Shown in pieces: positions 15,819-24,839 of a DNA stretch of 52,482 bases. Position numbers and translations under genes: made by a program. The notes below the pieces were generated by a model, which was not told the origin of the DNA, did no database searches, and saw only the letters and a list, made by a program, of their open reading frames with translations. Source of the DNA: Candidatus Melainabacteria bacterium (GTDB lineage Bacteria > Cyanobacteriota > Vampirovibrionia > Obscuribacterales > Obscuribacteraceae); the NCBI GenBank assembly GCA_016212515.1, contig JACRFZ010000056.1, positions 1 through 52,482 of the forward strand. The letters are read 5' to 3'. The stretch's first letter is position 1; each line of letters starts with the position of its first letter.

Positions 15819-16283
15819 CTAAATTGAATAGGCGGCCTGTCCCATGTCGGTCTGAGCCGTAAATTCGGCGGAAATTGCAGACTCGGTATCGGCTTCCACT
15901 TCCATGTTTTGCAGTGGACGCTTTCTGGTTTTGCAATTTTTGTAGAGATCGGCGCCCAGTACTTTGAGTGCATTCAGAATGCTGGTCAGCTCCTTGCCGC
16001 TGCCGGTGAGCGAGTACTCTACCCGGGGCGGTACTTCCGCAAATGTCTGTCTGGAAACCAGTCCCAGTTCAGTCAGCTTTCTCAATCTCTGGCAGAGGGT
16101 TTTGGCGCTCACTCCTTTCAGGTCTCTCAAAAGCTGGGTGGTGCGCTTGGGTCCGGTTGCCAGGTCGATAAGGATCTCTGAAGTCCAACGCGGACTGAGT
16201 ACTGAAAGTCCGAAGTCAATTAGCTTGGCATCGTCTTTATCAAGCGCGCCCTGGGAAGAGCAATTACTTTCTAATGTGTTCAT
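15819..16283 (-). CDS. HxlR-family winged-helix regulator
   Basis: Residues about 20-110 match the HxlR winged helix: SPRWTSEILIDLATGPKRTT, then KGVSAKTLCQRLRKL, LGLVSR and PPRVEYSLTGSGKEL. A Cys at residue 8 precedes the domain; in this family an N-terminal Cys often senses oxidants or electrophiles (HypR type), so redox sensing is possible. The C-terminal 40 residues are a non-conserved Thr/Ala/Glu-rich tail. The gene ends convergent to the usp genes across a terminator. Repeats with a GTATTAG/CTAATAC core at about 16350 and 16451-16474 lie upstream and could be operators. Confidence 0.88.
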   Translation of the reverse strand: MNTLESNCSSQGALDKDDAKLIDFGLSVLSPRWTSEILIDLATGPKRTTQLLRDLKGVSAKTLCQRLRKLTELGLVSRQTFAEVPPRVEYSLTGSGKELTSILNALKVLGADLYKNCKTRKRPLQNMEVEADTESAISAEFTAQTDMGQAAYSI

Positions 16284-16450
16284 AAGACTTCAATAGAACT
16301 CCTGTCCTGAATGTTTGACTGTTTGCTGGCGCAAGAAAAAGCCACTCTCCTAATACTCTCCTGATCTGGACTAATTGCCATCATGCAAAATAATGAAACT
16401 GCCGGTGGCTAATCATCCTTGCGAAGGAGCGGCTGCAAGAGAAATTGCTG

Positions 16451-16474
16451 GTATTAGACCGACTGTTCTAATAC
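16451..16474. promoter_or_regulatory. Inverted repeat upstream of the HxlR gene
   Basis: GTATTAGA (16451-16458) and TCTAATAC (16467-16474) are perfect 8-bp arms 8 bp apart. A third copy of the core, CCTAATACTC, occurs near 16350. The element lies about 170 bp upstream of the HxlR start and overlaps the end of the small TPR-like gene. It could be a regulator operator or a weak hairpin. Confidence 0.35.
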
Positions 16475-16716
16475 TCGCGCTTCGAACCAATGGAATCAGA
16501 GGCACTATCCTGAATGCAGGCGGCGCTGCTTTTCAGGACCTCAAGACTTTTCAAAAAGTAGCTACGTAGCTGATTCTGTTCAATAATATGTTCGTCGAGT
16601 TTGCGTAGCCCACTCTTCAATATCTTCTCAGCTTGACTCAGATCTCCCTGCTCAAGGAGCCTTTGTCCGGCCTGAAGATAGAGGTCGAATTCAGTTTCGC
16701 GCTTTCTGTCTAACAT
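16468..16716 (-). CDS. Small TPR-like protein
   Basis: The 82-residue product contains one clear TPR-like helix pair (LYLQAGQRLLEQGDLSQAEKI), followed by a second helix and a polar tail. Only a weak ribosome site is visible before its ATG. It lies alone between the globin-sensor kinase and the HxlR gene, both also on this strand. It may be an adaptor; no more can be said. Confidence 0.55.
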   Translation of the reverse strand: MLDRKRETEFDLYLQAGQRLLEQGDLSQAEKILKSGLRKLDEHIIEQNQLRSYFLKSLEVLKSSAACIQDSASDSIGSKREY

Positions 16717-16924
16717 CGCTTTTCGGTCTCATCTCAAGCAAACCCACCAGAACATCATCCGATAATGGCGGGTTGCTAACATCAATCCAAATGGTTAAAC
16801 ATGGATGGTCCTGAGGCTGATTTCATTCGAAGGGATGATTGACAAATGGTAAGTATTGAAAGTTAAGCCTCATCTAAGGTGAACCTAGAGGTGGACTGGG
16901 TTGCCCTTTATTCGGTCGGAATGG

Positions 16925-18544
16925 TTAGAACTCCATCAAAGGCAGAGCAAAGCTGAATTTAGAGCCCTTACCTTGGGTACTTTCACACCAGATGCGGCCG
17001 CTGTGGCTGTCCACTATGCGTTTGCAGAGGTAAAGCCCCAGACCGGTGCTTGCATAGTAGCGGCGACCGGGCGAAGCTTGCCAGAAGCGTTGAAAGAGCT
17101 TGGGCTTATCCTCGTCGCTGATGCCTTTGCCGGTGTCTTCTACTTCCAGGAAGGCTTCAGCTTCCTTGTAGTTTACGCGGACCGTTACCGATGCCCCACT
17201 GCTGGAATATTTGAGCGAATTGTCAACTAGATTCTGGATGACCCGCCTGATCTCTTCCGGGTCAAGCAGCACCATCTGCACCTGTTTCGGTTTAACGAAA
17301 GAGAGGTTAATAGACTTGCTTCTAGCCAGCGGGTCTAGTTCTTGCACCACGCGCTCGGCAATTTCCGAGAGGTCAAAGGGTCCTATTGAGAGTTGTTTGG
17401 CGCCGGAGTCGTAACGGTAGACATCCAGCAAGGTCAGGACAAGATTGTAGAGAGCGTCGTTGCTCTGAAGAATCGAGTCCAGCATTTGCTTCTGTCCATC
17501 TGTGACCTCGCCGAAGTCGCCTTCCATAAGCAGTTTCAGCGCCCGATTGGCTGCCAAAATCGGCGTTTTTAGGTCATGGGTGAGGGTGGCAACGAAGTCT
17601 TCGCGTTGTTCTTGCAAGCGCACGCGGTCGGTAATATTGGCAAACATGGCTACTAGACCGGGGCCGCTGTCCAGTTCGGAGGTAACGGGCCAGACTGCCC
17701 AGTCAAAGAAGCGGCTGTCTTCCTCCCCGAAAACGCAGGCTTCAGCCTGCACCTGGTAGGTTTGGCCTGTTTCTATGGAGAGTTTAAAGCGTTTGCTGGA
17801 CAAACCGGGACAGACTTCCTCGAAGCTCTTGCCGATGATCTCAGATCTCTCTTTGAAATTGGATAGCTCTACGAATTCTTCATTTACTTCTTCTACCAGC
17901 AGATCGCGGTTCAGGCGAATAATCCCAACCGGAGCCGATTCCAGAATGCTCTTTGTGACTTTTTTCTCTGTTTCTAAAAGTTGAATTGATAATTGTTTTT
18001 CTCGCAAAGCTTTTTCTTTGGCCAGAATGTAAGTGTCGATGGCGAAGGACATATCGAAGAAAATCAGCTTGGTGAGCGAAGTTACTGTTTCGGCATAGAC
18101 TTTACTATCGAGTTTTTCCCTGAGCAGGTCTTTCATGTACAGTAGGGCGCTACAGTAGGCCCCCAGGTACCATTTTGGATCCAAGTTGATGCGATGGTGC
18201 GTGCTGCCGATGCACCATCTGTCTCTCACATATTCCACCGCGTAGTTGCCCTTGGTGAGGCGACTGAAATAGTTTTGTTGGGCTGATTTGGCTCTTTCCA
18301 GCACGGTCTGATTGGGGAAGAAGGCGGCAGTTTCAGGGCTTGCCAGGAAATGGCTGTAGAGGTGCTCCATCATCTCTGCCAGGTGCGGCTCCAGAAGTGG
18401 ATCAGCCGCTTTTACCCGCGCTTCATCTTCCGGGCTGAAGCGCAGAAAGTTCATGCGCTTTTCCACTTCCACCAGGTCCGGATATTCGTCCACAGCCTCC
18501 TGCAGGGTGTCGCAGTGAGTGTAGTGGGTTTCTCTCTTATTCAA
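16925..18544 (-). CDS. Globin-coupled sensor histidine kinase
   Basis: Residues about 25-180 form a globin-coupled-sensor (protoglobin-like) domain: FFPNQ, then the proximal-heme segment IGSTHHRINLDPKWYLGAY, with H116 the likely heme ligand. A PAS domain (about 198-310), HisKA with His323 (ATLTHDLKTPI), and an ATPase with N438/N442, EDTGKGI and STGLGLYLC follow. No membrane segment is seen, so it is cytosolic and would sense O2, NO or CO through heme. The start shown is TTG, without a strong ribosome site. It is divergent from the NarL-type regulator at 18649, its probable partner. Confidence 0.9.
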   Translation of the reverse strand: MNKRETHYTHCDTLQEAVDEYPDLVEVEKRMNFLRFSPEDEARVKAADPLLEPHLAEMMEHLYSHFLASPETAAFFPNQTVLERAKSAQQNYFSRLTKGNYAVEYVRDRWCIGSTHHRINLDPKWYLGAYCSALLYMKDLLREKLDSKVYAETVTSLTKLIFFDMSFAIDTYILAKEKALREKQLSIQLLETEKKVTKSILESAPVGIIRLNRDLLVEEVNEEFVELSNFKERSEIIGKSFEEVCPGLSSKRFKLSIETGQTYQVQAEACVFGEEDSRFFDWAVWPVTSELDSGPGLVAMFANITDRVRLQEQREDFVATLTHDLKTPILAANRALKLLMEGDFGEVTDGQKQMLDSILQSNDALYNLVLTLLDVYRYDSGAKQLSIGPFDLSEIAERVVQELDPLARSKSINLSFVKPKQVQMVLLDPEEIRRVIQNLVDNSLKYSSSGASVTVRVNYKEAEAFLEVEDTGKGISDEDKPKLFQRFWQASPGRRYYASTGLGLYLCKRIVDSHSGRIWCESTQGKGSKFSFALPLMEF

Positions 18545-18591
18545 TTCTGTTGAAGTCTCTTAAAGTGGCACTCTTGCTGTAATAGTTATGG

Positions 18592-18605
18592 CATAGTGTA
18601 CTATG
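18592..18605. promoter_or_regulatory. Palindrome in the divergent kinase/regulator promoter region
   Basis: CATAGT and ACTATG (6-bp perfect arms, 2-bp spacer) lie in the roughly 100-bp gap between the globin-sensor kinase and the NarL-type regulator. An autoregulatory operator serving both genes is plausible but unproven. Confidence 0.4.
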
Positions 18606-18648
18606 TTAATCTTTCTAGGATAACCAGATACTTTACGCCGGTGGTGAT

Positions 18649-19410
18649 GTGAGCGAAGTTGAAAACGTGAAAATCAAAGTTCTTCTTGCGGAAGACCATG
18701 CATTAACGAGAATTGGCTTAAAGACGGTTTTGTCAAGAACAAGTGATATTGCCGTCATCGGGGAAGCCGAGAACGGTCAGGATGCCATTGATAAGGTGGA
18801 AGAACTTAAACCCGATGTGGTTTTGATGGATGTAGGCATGCCGATCATGGACGGCATCGAGGCCGCCGGCAAGCTGCGCCTCTCCCATCCGGAAGTCAAT
18901 ATCATTATGTTGACATCTCATGATAATGATAGCGACATCTTTGCTTCTCTTTCCGCCGGTGCCGGTGGCTACTGTCTCAAAGATGTGTTGCCCGAGCGGC
19001 TTTACACGGCTATCCGCTCTGTAAATGCCGGCGATATTTGGCTCGATTCCTCCATCGCCAGTCGGGTTGTAAGACTTTACAACAGTAGCGGCTTTGCTGC
19101 CGGCGGCAGTAAAGCCGCCAGCAGTCCTATTGACAGTCAGGATAGTTCAGTTGCTCATGATGCGCCGAGAGCGGCTGCCCATGGCACCCATAGCTTCTCC
19201 AATTTGCCGTCCCTGCCTGAACCGCTGTCACCCAGAGAATTGGAAGTATTAGGGCTTCTGGTGGATGGACTTTCTAACCAGGAGATTGCCGACAAGTTGA
19301 TAATCTCCCTGGCCACGGCTAAGACCCATGTGCGCAACATCCTCAATAAATTGGCAGTTGATGACCGCACCCAGGCGGCAGTACAAGCCATGCGTCGCGG
19401 GCTGGTCTGA
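18649..19410 (+). CDS. NarL/LuxR-type response regulator
   Basis: The receiver domain has the acidic pair E15-D16, phospho-acceptor D61 in VVLMDVGMPIMDG and K111 (YCLKD). An unusually long linker (about residues 148-185, Ser/Ala/His-rich) leads to a LuxR helix-turn-helix with LSPRELEVLGLLVDGLSNQEIA. The start is GTG at 18649; GTG at 18667 (MKIKVLLAEDH) is a tighter alternative. It is divergent from the globin-coupled kinase, giving a probable gas- or redox-sensing two-component system. Targets are unknown, and a direct link to the nearby genes is not shown. Confidence 0.88.
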   Translation: MSEVENVKIKVLLAEDHALTRIGLKTVLSRTSDIAVIGEAENGQDAIDKVEELKPDVVLMDVGMPIMDGIEAAGKLRLSHPEVNIIMLTSHDNDSDIFASLSAGAGGYCLKDVLPERLYTAIRSVNAGDIWLDSSIASRVVRLYNSSGFAAGGSKAASSPIDSQDSSVAHDAPRAAAHGTHSFSNLPSLPEPLSPRELEVLGLLVDGLSNQEIADKLIISLATAKTHVRNILNKLAVDDRTQAAVQAMRRGLV

Positions 19411-19598
19411 GTAATTATTCAATCTGCTCTTCCTTTCCGGATAGGGAATGGTCGGCTCCAAATATCTGCTCGCTTCTTGAACTTTTTGCCTGGAACCGAC
19501 GTCTTATTATTTGAGACTGCCGGACTTTAGAGGTTGGGGGAGACTTCCTCGCCGGTGGTCCCATTAATTGAGGGCCGCTCTGGAGCAGCCAAAGCTAA

Positions 19599-20687
19599 TT
19601 AAGGCACATCATCATGGCTGAATTCTTGCACGCAGATAACGCTGTAGGGCATCACTACGGCAACTCCGATGCCGACGCAGTGGTGACCGCGGTTAAGAAT
19701 ATTGGCCCGGTGGTTTGTGGGATCATCCTTAGGTTCGTTCATGAAATTGGCTTGCACCTGATCTATCAGTCTGGTGAAGCCGTTGAAGTTTTTCTGCCAG
19801 CCGATGTTTTCCCAGACGCCGGCAGAGATTCCAGCCGCCCTGGCTCGGTCTTTCGGCCAGCGCCCTTCAGGATCCTGGTGATTGAAATAGTTTCTGGCCG
19901 CCATGTCTTCTGCAAAAGTGCGGGCTACTCTGGCCAGGGCACTGCTCCTTGCCACCGGTGGTAGACCGTTGGCAGCTCTGTCAGCATTGACCAGTTGGTA
20001 CATGTGGCTTTCCAGGGCGTCGACATTGGGTCTTTCCTTGGGCTTTGCATCTTCACCCATCTCATCTTCGGGGTCTTTGAACATTGAACTGCCCATACCG
20101 CCACTACTACCGCCGGTGGTGCCGGTAGTAGGCTTGGCTGCTAATTTTGGCAGCGGCGCGTAACCCTGGAAACTGATCAGCGGATTGGCTACGGTCACTC
20201 TTCCGCCCCTGACTCTGGCAATGGTAGCTTTCAAATTGCCTGCCACGGTAGTGGTCAGTAAAGCATCTACGGCCGGTCCCGAATCAACCCCTCGCCCTGC
20301 CAGAGTAAGCACTACATCGCCGCTGTTGAGGCTTAGATCGGCTGCGATACCGGAGCCGGTCAGACCGGTCACATAAAATCCTCTTACTCGCTTGCCGCCT
20401 ACCAGCACGGCGGCTGGTACTCCCCAGGCTCCCAGCGCACTTGAAAGGGTTTGCTGATTGGAAAGTCCATAGACAGGCTGGCTGTTCTTGCCTTTGGCTG
20501 CCGGTGCTCCCTGGACCGGCACTTGCGCAAAGGCAAGCCCGACTGCGGTCAGTAGAGACAGCAGGCAGACCCAGTGGCGGCCGCTCCGCCGGACTGCGGT
20601 CTTGTCTGCAAGTGGGCGAAGGGCTCTTGCACTCTTGCAGATCAAATCCCTGCGGGGGTCACTTAACCGGTATCCAGGCTCCACCAA
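19599..20687 (-). CDS. Secreted CAP/SCP-domain protein with PDZ-like region
   Basis: A basic N-terminus and one hydrophobic segment (about residues 39-60) form a signal peptide or anchor. Residues about 95-170 resemble a PDZ-like domain (GFYVTGLTGSGIAADLSLNSGD). A Gly/Thr/Pro linker leads to a CAP domain (about 224-355) with H270 (NYFNHQDPEG), E293 (WENIG), H326 and the GHHCVGIGVA strand. This is the set of CAP cavity residues. The start is GTG with AGGAG 8 nt upstream. CAP proteins are extracellular; their bacterial roles are mostly unknown. It lies downstream of the FAD oxidoreductase with a gap of about 95 bp, probably in one operon. Confidence 0.87.
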   Translation of the reverse strand: MVEPGYRLSDPRRDLICKSARALRPLADKTAVRRSGRHWVCLLSLLTAVGLAFAQVPVQGAPAAKGKNSQPVYGLSNQQTLSSALGAWGVPAAVLVGGKRVRGFYVTGLTGSGIAADLSLNSGDVVLTLAGRGVDSGPAVDALLTTTVAGNLKATIARVRGGRVTVANPLISFQGYAPLPKLAAKPTTGTTGGSSGGMGSSMFKDPEDEMGEDAKPKERPNVDALESHMYQLVNADRAANGLPPVARSSALARVARTFAEDMAARNYFNHQDPEGRWPKDRARAAGISAGVWENIGWQKNFNGFTRLIDQVQANFMNEPKDDPTNHRANILNRGHHCVGIGVAVVMPYSVICVQEFSHDDVP

Positions 20688-20781
20688 CTTATCTCCTGCT
20701 GTCGCGATTGCTGCCTATATTTTAGTCAGTTTTGCCGACATCGTTGCTTTTTCTTTGCTCCCGCGGCTATCTTCTCAGATG

Positions 20782-22410
20782 CTAGCCTTTGCCTGAGAGC
20801 GCTCTTCTGGCGGCTCGCTCGCCCGCAATGACTGCGCTTTCCAGGCATTGAATACCGGCCAGGCTGGAGTGGGCCAGACTGTAGACCGGGCTCTGATTCG
20901 CTCGTGAGAGGGCCGCCAGGCGCCGAAAGTAGCCTGGTGTAGGCACTACGATGGCATGACCCCAGCGGCTTAGAACCACTTCCTTCAGTTGCCGCCGCCA
21001 GTTGCCGGCTAACGGGCGACCACCTTCTGCAGCCTGTATCTCCGCACCGCTCAGTATTTCTTGTGCAAATATGCTGCGGTCTCCTGCCGCCAGTTTTTCC
21101 CTTCCCTCCGTACCAGGGCTCCAGGGTCTGTAGACTGTCAGCACCGAGCCCATGGATTTTCGGTAAGTGCCCTCTTTCACATAGGGTGTTTCTGCTTTGA
21201 TGATATCGGTGATGCCGCATTCCGGGCTCAGGGCCCTGAAGTTGTCGTAAGTGCCCGGGAAAACTTCCTCGTCAAAGATAAGGTTTGCTACCAAGTAGGA
21301 GCCGTAGCGAAAGGTGAAAAGAGGACCTTTGCATTCGTTTGTCACGCCGCTCAAAATTCTACCTGTCACCATGGGTGGTGTGGCCATGATCAAATGCCGA
21401 CAGCGTACCTGCTTGAGTCGTCCCCTCTTCTCATAAACTACCGTAGCGCCGCTGTCGTCCACTTTGGCCGACCAGACAAATGCTTCGGTCTTGATCCGGT
21501 CCCCACCTTTGTTTAGTTCTAGCCTTAGAGCCCGACCCAGAGCTGGATTGCCGCCGGGCAACACATAGCTTTTTTGAAACAGGTCCTGCAAGAGCCAGGA
21601 GCCGGAAACAATGGAGACTTCATCGCTGGTGCCGCAAATAGAAGACTTGAGATGGCTGTCGAGGAAAGTCCTGAATGCCGGCGATAAGGGGGTAAGCAAA
21701 TCTTTCAACTTACCCTTGTCCAGCGACAGAGCCTGGCTGAAGTTGTCCTCGATAGATAGTTCGAGGTCTTTGACCGGTCTGATGATAGGCTCAAGGTCTT
21801 TCAATCCCTGATAGAGAACATTTTGCAGGCTCTTGTCTGCTTCGTTGTAGGTCTTTTGCCGAAAGAAGAAGTCGTTTTTATCACCGCCTAAAGCCTGAGG
21901 TTTCAGACCCATTTCGGCTACCAGCTTGGCCGTGGCACCCTCGTCGTCGCAGTAGTACGCAGCACCCAGGGAATAGGAGAGTCCCTCTCTTGTAGTTTCG
22001 CCCCGGGACTGCCCACCGGTCTCCTCATACTGTTCCAAGAGAAGAAAATTTTCATGGCGCAGTCTGTAGGCTGCCGTCAGGGCCGCCATACCGCCACCCA
22101 CAATGACAAAGTCTACCTGCGATGACTCCAGCTTGCCGAACTGCGGTAATTCACCGTTTCTCAGCTTGTGCCCCATGGTAAAGTCGTCGCCCCGCCAGGG
22201 TCCGAGTTTAAAACCGGATTTGCTTTGCTTTGTGTCGGCTGCTCCTGCCCTTGTGCTTGAAGTCTTGCCTGTCGCTTTGCTGCTTTTGGTCTGCGGCTTG
22301 GCCAGGAGGCTCTGGTCTGCTGCACTGAGCGCCAGAAAGAGCCCGCCTGCTATTTTGACAAAACGGCGGCGGCTTATGCCTTCCGAATAATCCTCGTTTC
22401 CATCACCCAT
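20782..22410 (-). CDS. Tat-exported FAD-dependent amine-oxidase-like oxidoreductase
   Basis: The N-terminus has a twin-arginine motif, ISRRRFVKIAG (R14-R16), and a hydrophobic stretch, so the folded flavoprotein is probably exported by Tat. A Rossmann motif VDFVIVGGGMAALTAAYRL (about residues 99-117) and an EETGGQSRG segment identify an FAD-binding amine oxidase/desaturase-type enzyme. The substrate is unknown. I start at ATG 22410, with an AGAG just upstream; an ATG at 22446 would add 12 residues and has AGG directly adjacent. It is divergent from the acyl-CoA carboxylase and followed by the CAP protein. Confidence 0.85.
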   Translation of the reverse strand: MGDGNEDYSEGISRRRFVKIAGGLFLALSAADQSLLAKPQTKSSKATGKTSSTRAGAADTKQSKSGFKLGPWRGDDFTMGHKLRNGELPQFGKLESSQVDFVIVGGGMAALTAAYRLRHENFLLLEQYEETGGQSRGETTREGLSYSLGAAYYCDDEGATAKLVAEMGLKPQALGGDKNDFFFRQKTYNEADKSLQNVLYQGLKDLEPIIRPVKDLELSIEDNFSQALSLDKGKLKDLLTPLSPAFRTFLDSHLKSSICGTSDEVSIVSGSWLLQDLFQKSYVLPGGNPALGRALRLELNKGGDRIKTEAFVWSAKVDDSGATVVYEKRGRLKQVRCRHLIMATPPMVTGRILSGVTNECKGPLFTFRYGSYLVANLIFDEEVFPGTYDNFRALSPECGITDIIKAETPYVKEGTYRKSMGSVLTVYRPWSPGTEGREKLAAGDRSIFAQEILSGAEIQAAEGGRPLAGNWRRQLKEVVLSRWGHAIVVPTPGYFRRLAALSRANQSPVYSLAHSSLAGIQCLESAVIAGERAARRALSGKG

Positions 22411-22562
22411 GCAAACTCTTTTCCCGACTTTCTTCCCCAGGGTCATCCTGGGAATTTTATCCCTGACTTCCCATATATTGAATCAACCTTTAGATTAAGC
22501 CGCTTGGCAAGGTCTGTGGTTACAATTTGAAAACCAAGTAGCGAACTCAACAGTGAGGCAAT

Positions 22563-24128
22563 ATGGACGCGACCGTTAAGGAAGGAAATTCCGCTGTGGA
22601 AACAAAACGTGAAAACTTGATCGATGCCATTGAGCGCATCAAGAAGGGCGGTGCTGTCAAGTATCACCAGAAGCTGAAGGAAGAAGGCAAGCTTTTCGTG
22701 CGTGACAGGTTGAGGCTTTTGCTCGACCCTGGTTTTGAAGTAGAGGACGCTCGCTTCGCCAATTGCCGTGATATGGAGTTGCCTGCTGACGGCGTCGTAA
22801 CCGGCATCGGTCAGATTGAAGGCAAAACGGTTTGCTTTATGGCCAACGATTCTACCGTCAAGGCCGGTTCCTGGGGCTGGCGTACGGTTGAAAAGATCAT
22901 CCGCATTCAAGAAACTGCAGCCAAACTGCGTGTTCCCCTCATTTACCTGGTGGACTCCGCCGGTGCACGTATCACCGACCAGGTGGAAATGTTCCCCGGT
23001 CGTCGCGGCGCCGGAAAAATCTTCCACAACCAGGTCGCCCTTTCCGGCTACATCCCGCAAATTTGCCTGCTCTTCGGACCTTCAGCCGCCGGCGGTGCCT
23101 ATATACCGGCTTTCTGCGACGTGATTATCATGAACGAAGGGCGAGCCTCTATGTATCTGGGCTCTCCCCGCATGGCCGAAATGGTCATCGGCGAGAAAGT
23201 TACCCTGGAAGAAATGGGTGGTGCAAAAATGCATTGCTCCGTCAGTGGTGTCGGCGATGTGTTGGTCAAGTCGGAAGAAGAAGCAATTCATCTGTGCAAA
23301 ACCTATCTGCGCTTCATGCCCACCAACTGCGATCATCAGGTGCCGAACCTGGCATCTCTTGAACCCAAGGCTTTCGAAAAGAACATGGAGCAGGTGATCC
23401 CCGAGAAAGAGAATATTCCTTTTGATATGCACCAGGTAATCGAGCGCCTCATTGATGAAGGCTCCTGGTTCGAAATGAAGAAACTCTTCGCCGCTGAGAT
23501 CATCACCGGTTTCGGTCGTATCGGCGGCCGCGCCGTCGGTATCGTGGCCAACCAGCCCCGCGTCAAAGGCGGCGTGCTCTTTGTCGACTCTGCTGATAAA
23601 GCCGCGCGCTTTGTCTGGCTGTGCGATGCCTTCAATATTCCTCTTCTCTTCCTTGCTGATGTACCGGGCTTTATGATCGGAACCAAAGTAGAAAGAGATG
23701 GAATTATCAGGGCCGGTGCCAAAATGGTATCAGCCGTGTCTTCCGCCACGGTGCCCAAGATCTCGGTGGTGGTGCGCAAGGCTTACGGAGCTGGTCTCTA
23801 TGCCATGTGCGGACCGGCCTTCGACCCCGATGCCTGCCTGGCTCTACCCACTGCCTGGATTGCCGTAATGGGACCGGAAGCCGCCGTCAACGCCGTCTAC
23901 TACAACAAGATTATGGAACTGCCGGAAGCAGATCGCCCTGCTTTTGTTGAGAAAAAACGCTCAGAGTACAGAGAAGACGTTGACCTCTTCAAACTGGCTG
24001 CCGAACTGGTTGTGGATGATGTGGTGCACCCCCTGGCTCTGCGTCAGGAGCTTATCAATCGCTACAATGTCTACGCCACCAAAGAGCAAAAGGGCTATAA
24101 GAAAAAGCGCAGCGTTCTGCCGGTCTAA
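22563..24128 (+). CDS. Acyl-CoA carboxylase, carboxyltransferase beta subunit
   Basis: The 521-residue protein carries both crotonase-fold halves of a biotin-dependent carboxyltransferase. Visible motifs are VDSAGARITDQVEMFPGRRG and FGPSAAGGAYIPAF in the N-half, and FLADVPGFMIG and RKAYGAGLYAMCG in the C-half. It transfers carboxyl from biotin to an acyl-CoA; the family covers propionyl-, methylcrotonyl- and related acyl-CoAs, and I cannot choose between them. GAGG precedes the ATG. No biotin carboxylase or biotin carrier gene is next to it, so the partner subunits are elsewhere. It ends at a clear terminator (24167-24198). Confidence 0.92.
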   Translation: MDATVKEGNSAVETKRENLIDAIERIKKGGAVKYHQKLKEEGKLFVRDRLRLLLDPGFEVEDARFANCRDMELPADGVVTGIGQIEGKTVCFMANDSTVKAGSWGWRTVEKIIRIQETAAKLRVPLIYLVDSAGARITDQVEMFPGRRGAGKIFHNQVALSGYIPQICLLFGPSAAGGAYIPAFCDVIIMNEGRASMYLGSPRMAEMVIGEKVTLEEMGGAKMHCSVSGVGDVLVKSEEEAIHLCKTYLRFMPTNCDHQVPNLASLEPKAFEKNMEQVIPEKENIPFDMHQVIERLIDEGSWFEMKKLFAAEIITGFGRIGGRAVGIVANQPRVKGGVLFVDSADKAARFVWLCDAFNIPLLFLADVPGFMIGTKVERDGIIRAGAKMVSAVSSATVPKISVVVRKAYGAGLYAMCGPAFDPDACLALPTAWIAVMGPEAAVNAVYYNKIMELPEADRPAFVEKKRSEYREDVDLFKLAAELVVDDVVHPLALRQELINRYNVYATKEQKGYKKKRSVLPV

Positions 24129-24166
24129 GTCTGGTTGCCGAAGCGATTAGCTCAGGCTTGATGAGT

Positions 24167-24198
24167 GAAAGAGGCAGGTAGTGATACTTGCCTCTTTC
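24167..24198 (+). terminator. Intrinsic terminator after the carboxyltransferase gene
   Basis: GAAAGAGGCA (24167-24176) and TGCCTCTTTC (24189-24198) pair perfectly, with a further GTA/TAC inside the loop. TTCT follows. It ends transcription 40-70 bp after the stop codon. Confidence 0.8.
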
Positions 24199-24346
24199 TT
24201 CTAGATTGGCACCGATGCAGTCCGTCAATAGCTTTGTTTGTCGGTTGATGCCCATTTTTGACCGGCGCACAGTCGAGCTAATTTGTGTTATGGTTCTCTG
24301 CCCCTACGGGAAACTGCCGGCCGAAAAACGGAGCTGAAGAGAAGAA

Positions 24347-24769
24347 ATGAATAACTGTTTGGTCTTTGCATTTACTTCCATGTTATTTGCCGGGTTTACC
24401 TCCGTTATCGCAAAGAAGGGCCTGACAGGTATATCCGGTGATCTGGGTGTGACCGTGAGAACTTGTTTCGTGTTTTTGTTCATGCTTGGCTTTGCCTGGT
24501 TTGCCGTGCCTCAAAAAGATTGGGCTGAGCTTAAACCGAACAATTGGCTCTGGCTATCGGCTTCAGCACTGACAACAACCCTTTCATGGATTTTTTACTA
24601 TAGAGCCATAAAATTGGGCGAAGTGTCTACCGTGGCGCTTATTGATAAGGGCAGCGTGGTTGTGTCGGTTGTGCTTGCCTGCTGGCTTTTGCATGAAGCA
24701 CTGACCGTGCCGAAACTTGCCGGTGCGCTCTTAATATGTGCCGGACTTGTAGTCATTGCGAGGGGCTGA
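24347..24769 (+). CDS. Half-size EamA/DMT family transporter
   Basis: The 140-residue protein has four to five membrane segments and one EamA repeat (AGFTSVIAKKGLTGIS..., YYRAIKLGEVSTVALIDKGSVV, LLHEALTVPKLAGALLICAGL). Most relatives have ten helices in two repeats; single-repeat proteins work as dimers. AGAGAAG precedes the ATG. It is probably monocistronic and the substrate is unknown. Confidence 0.85.
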   Translation: MNNCLVFAFTSMLFAGFTSVIAKKGLTGISGDLGVTVRTCFVFLFMLGFAWFAVPQKDWAELKPNNWLWLSASALTTTLSWIFYYRAIKLGEVSTVALIDKGSVVVSVVLACWLLHEALTVPKLAGALLICAGLVVIARG

Positions 24770-24839
24770 GAAGTTCTACTTAGAAAGATGGGCCTGATCA
24801 ACTGTGCAGCTCTTTCTGTTCTATTGAGAGAGTCTTCGA

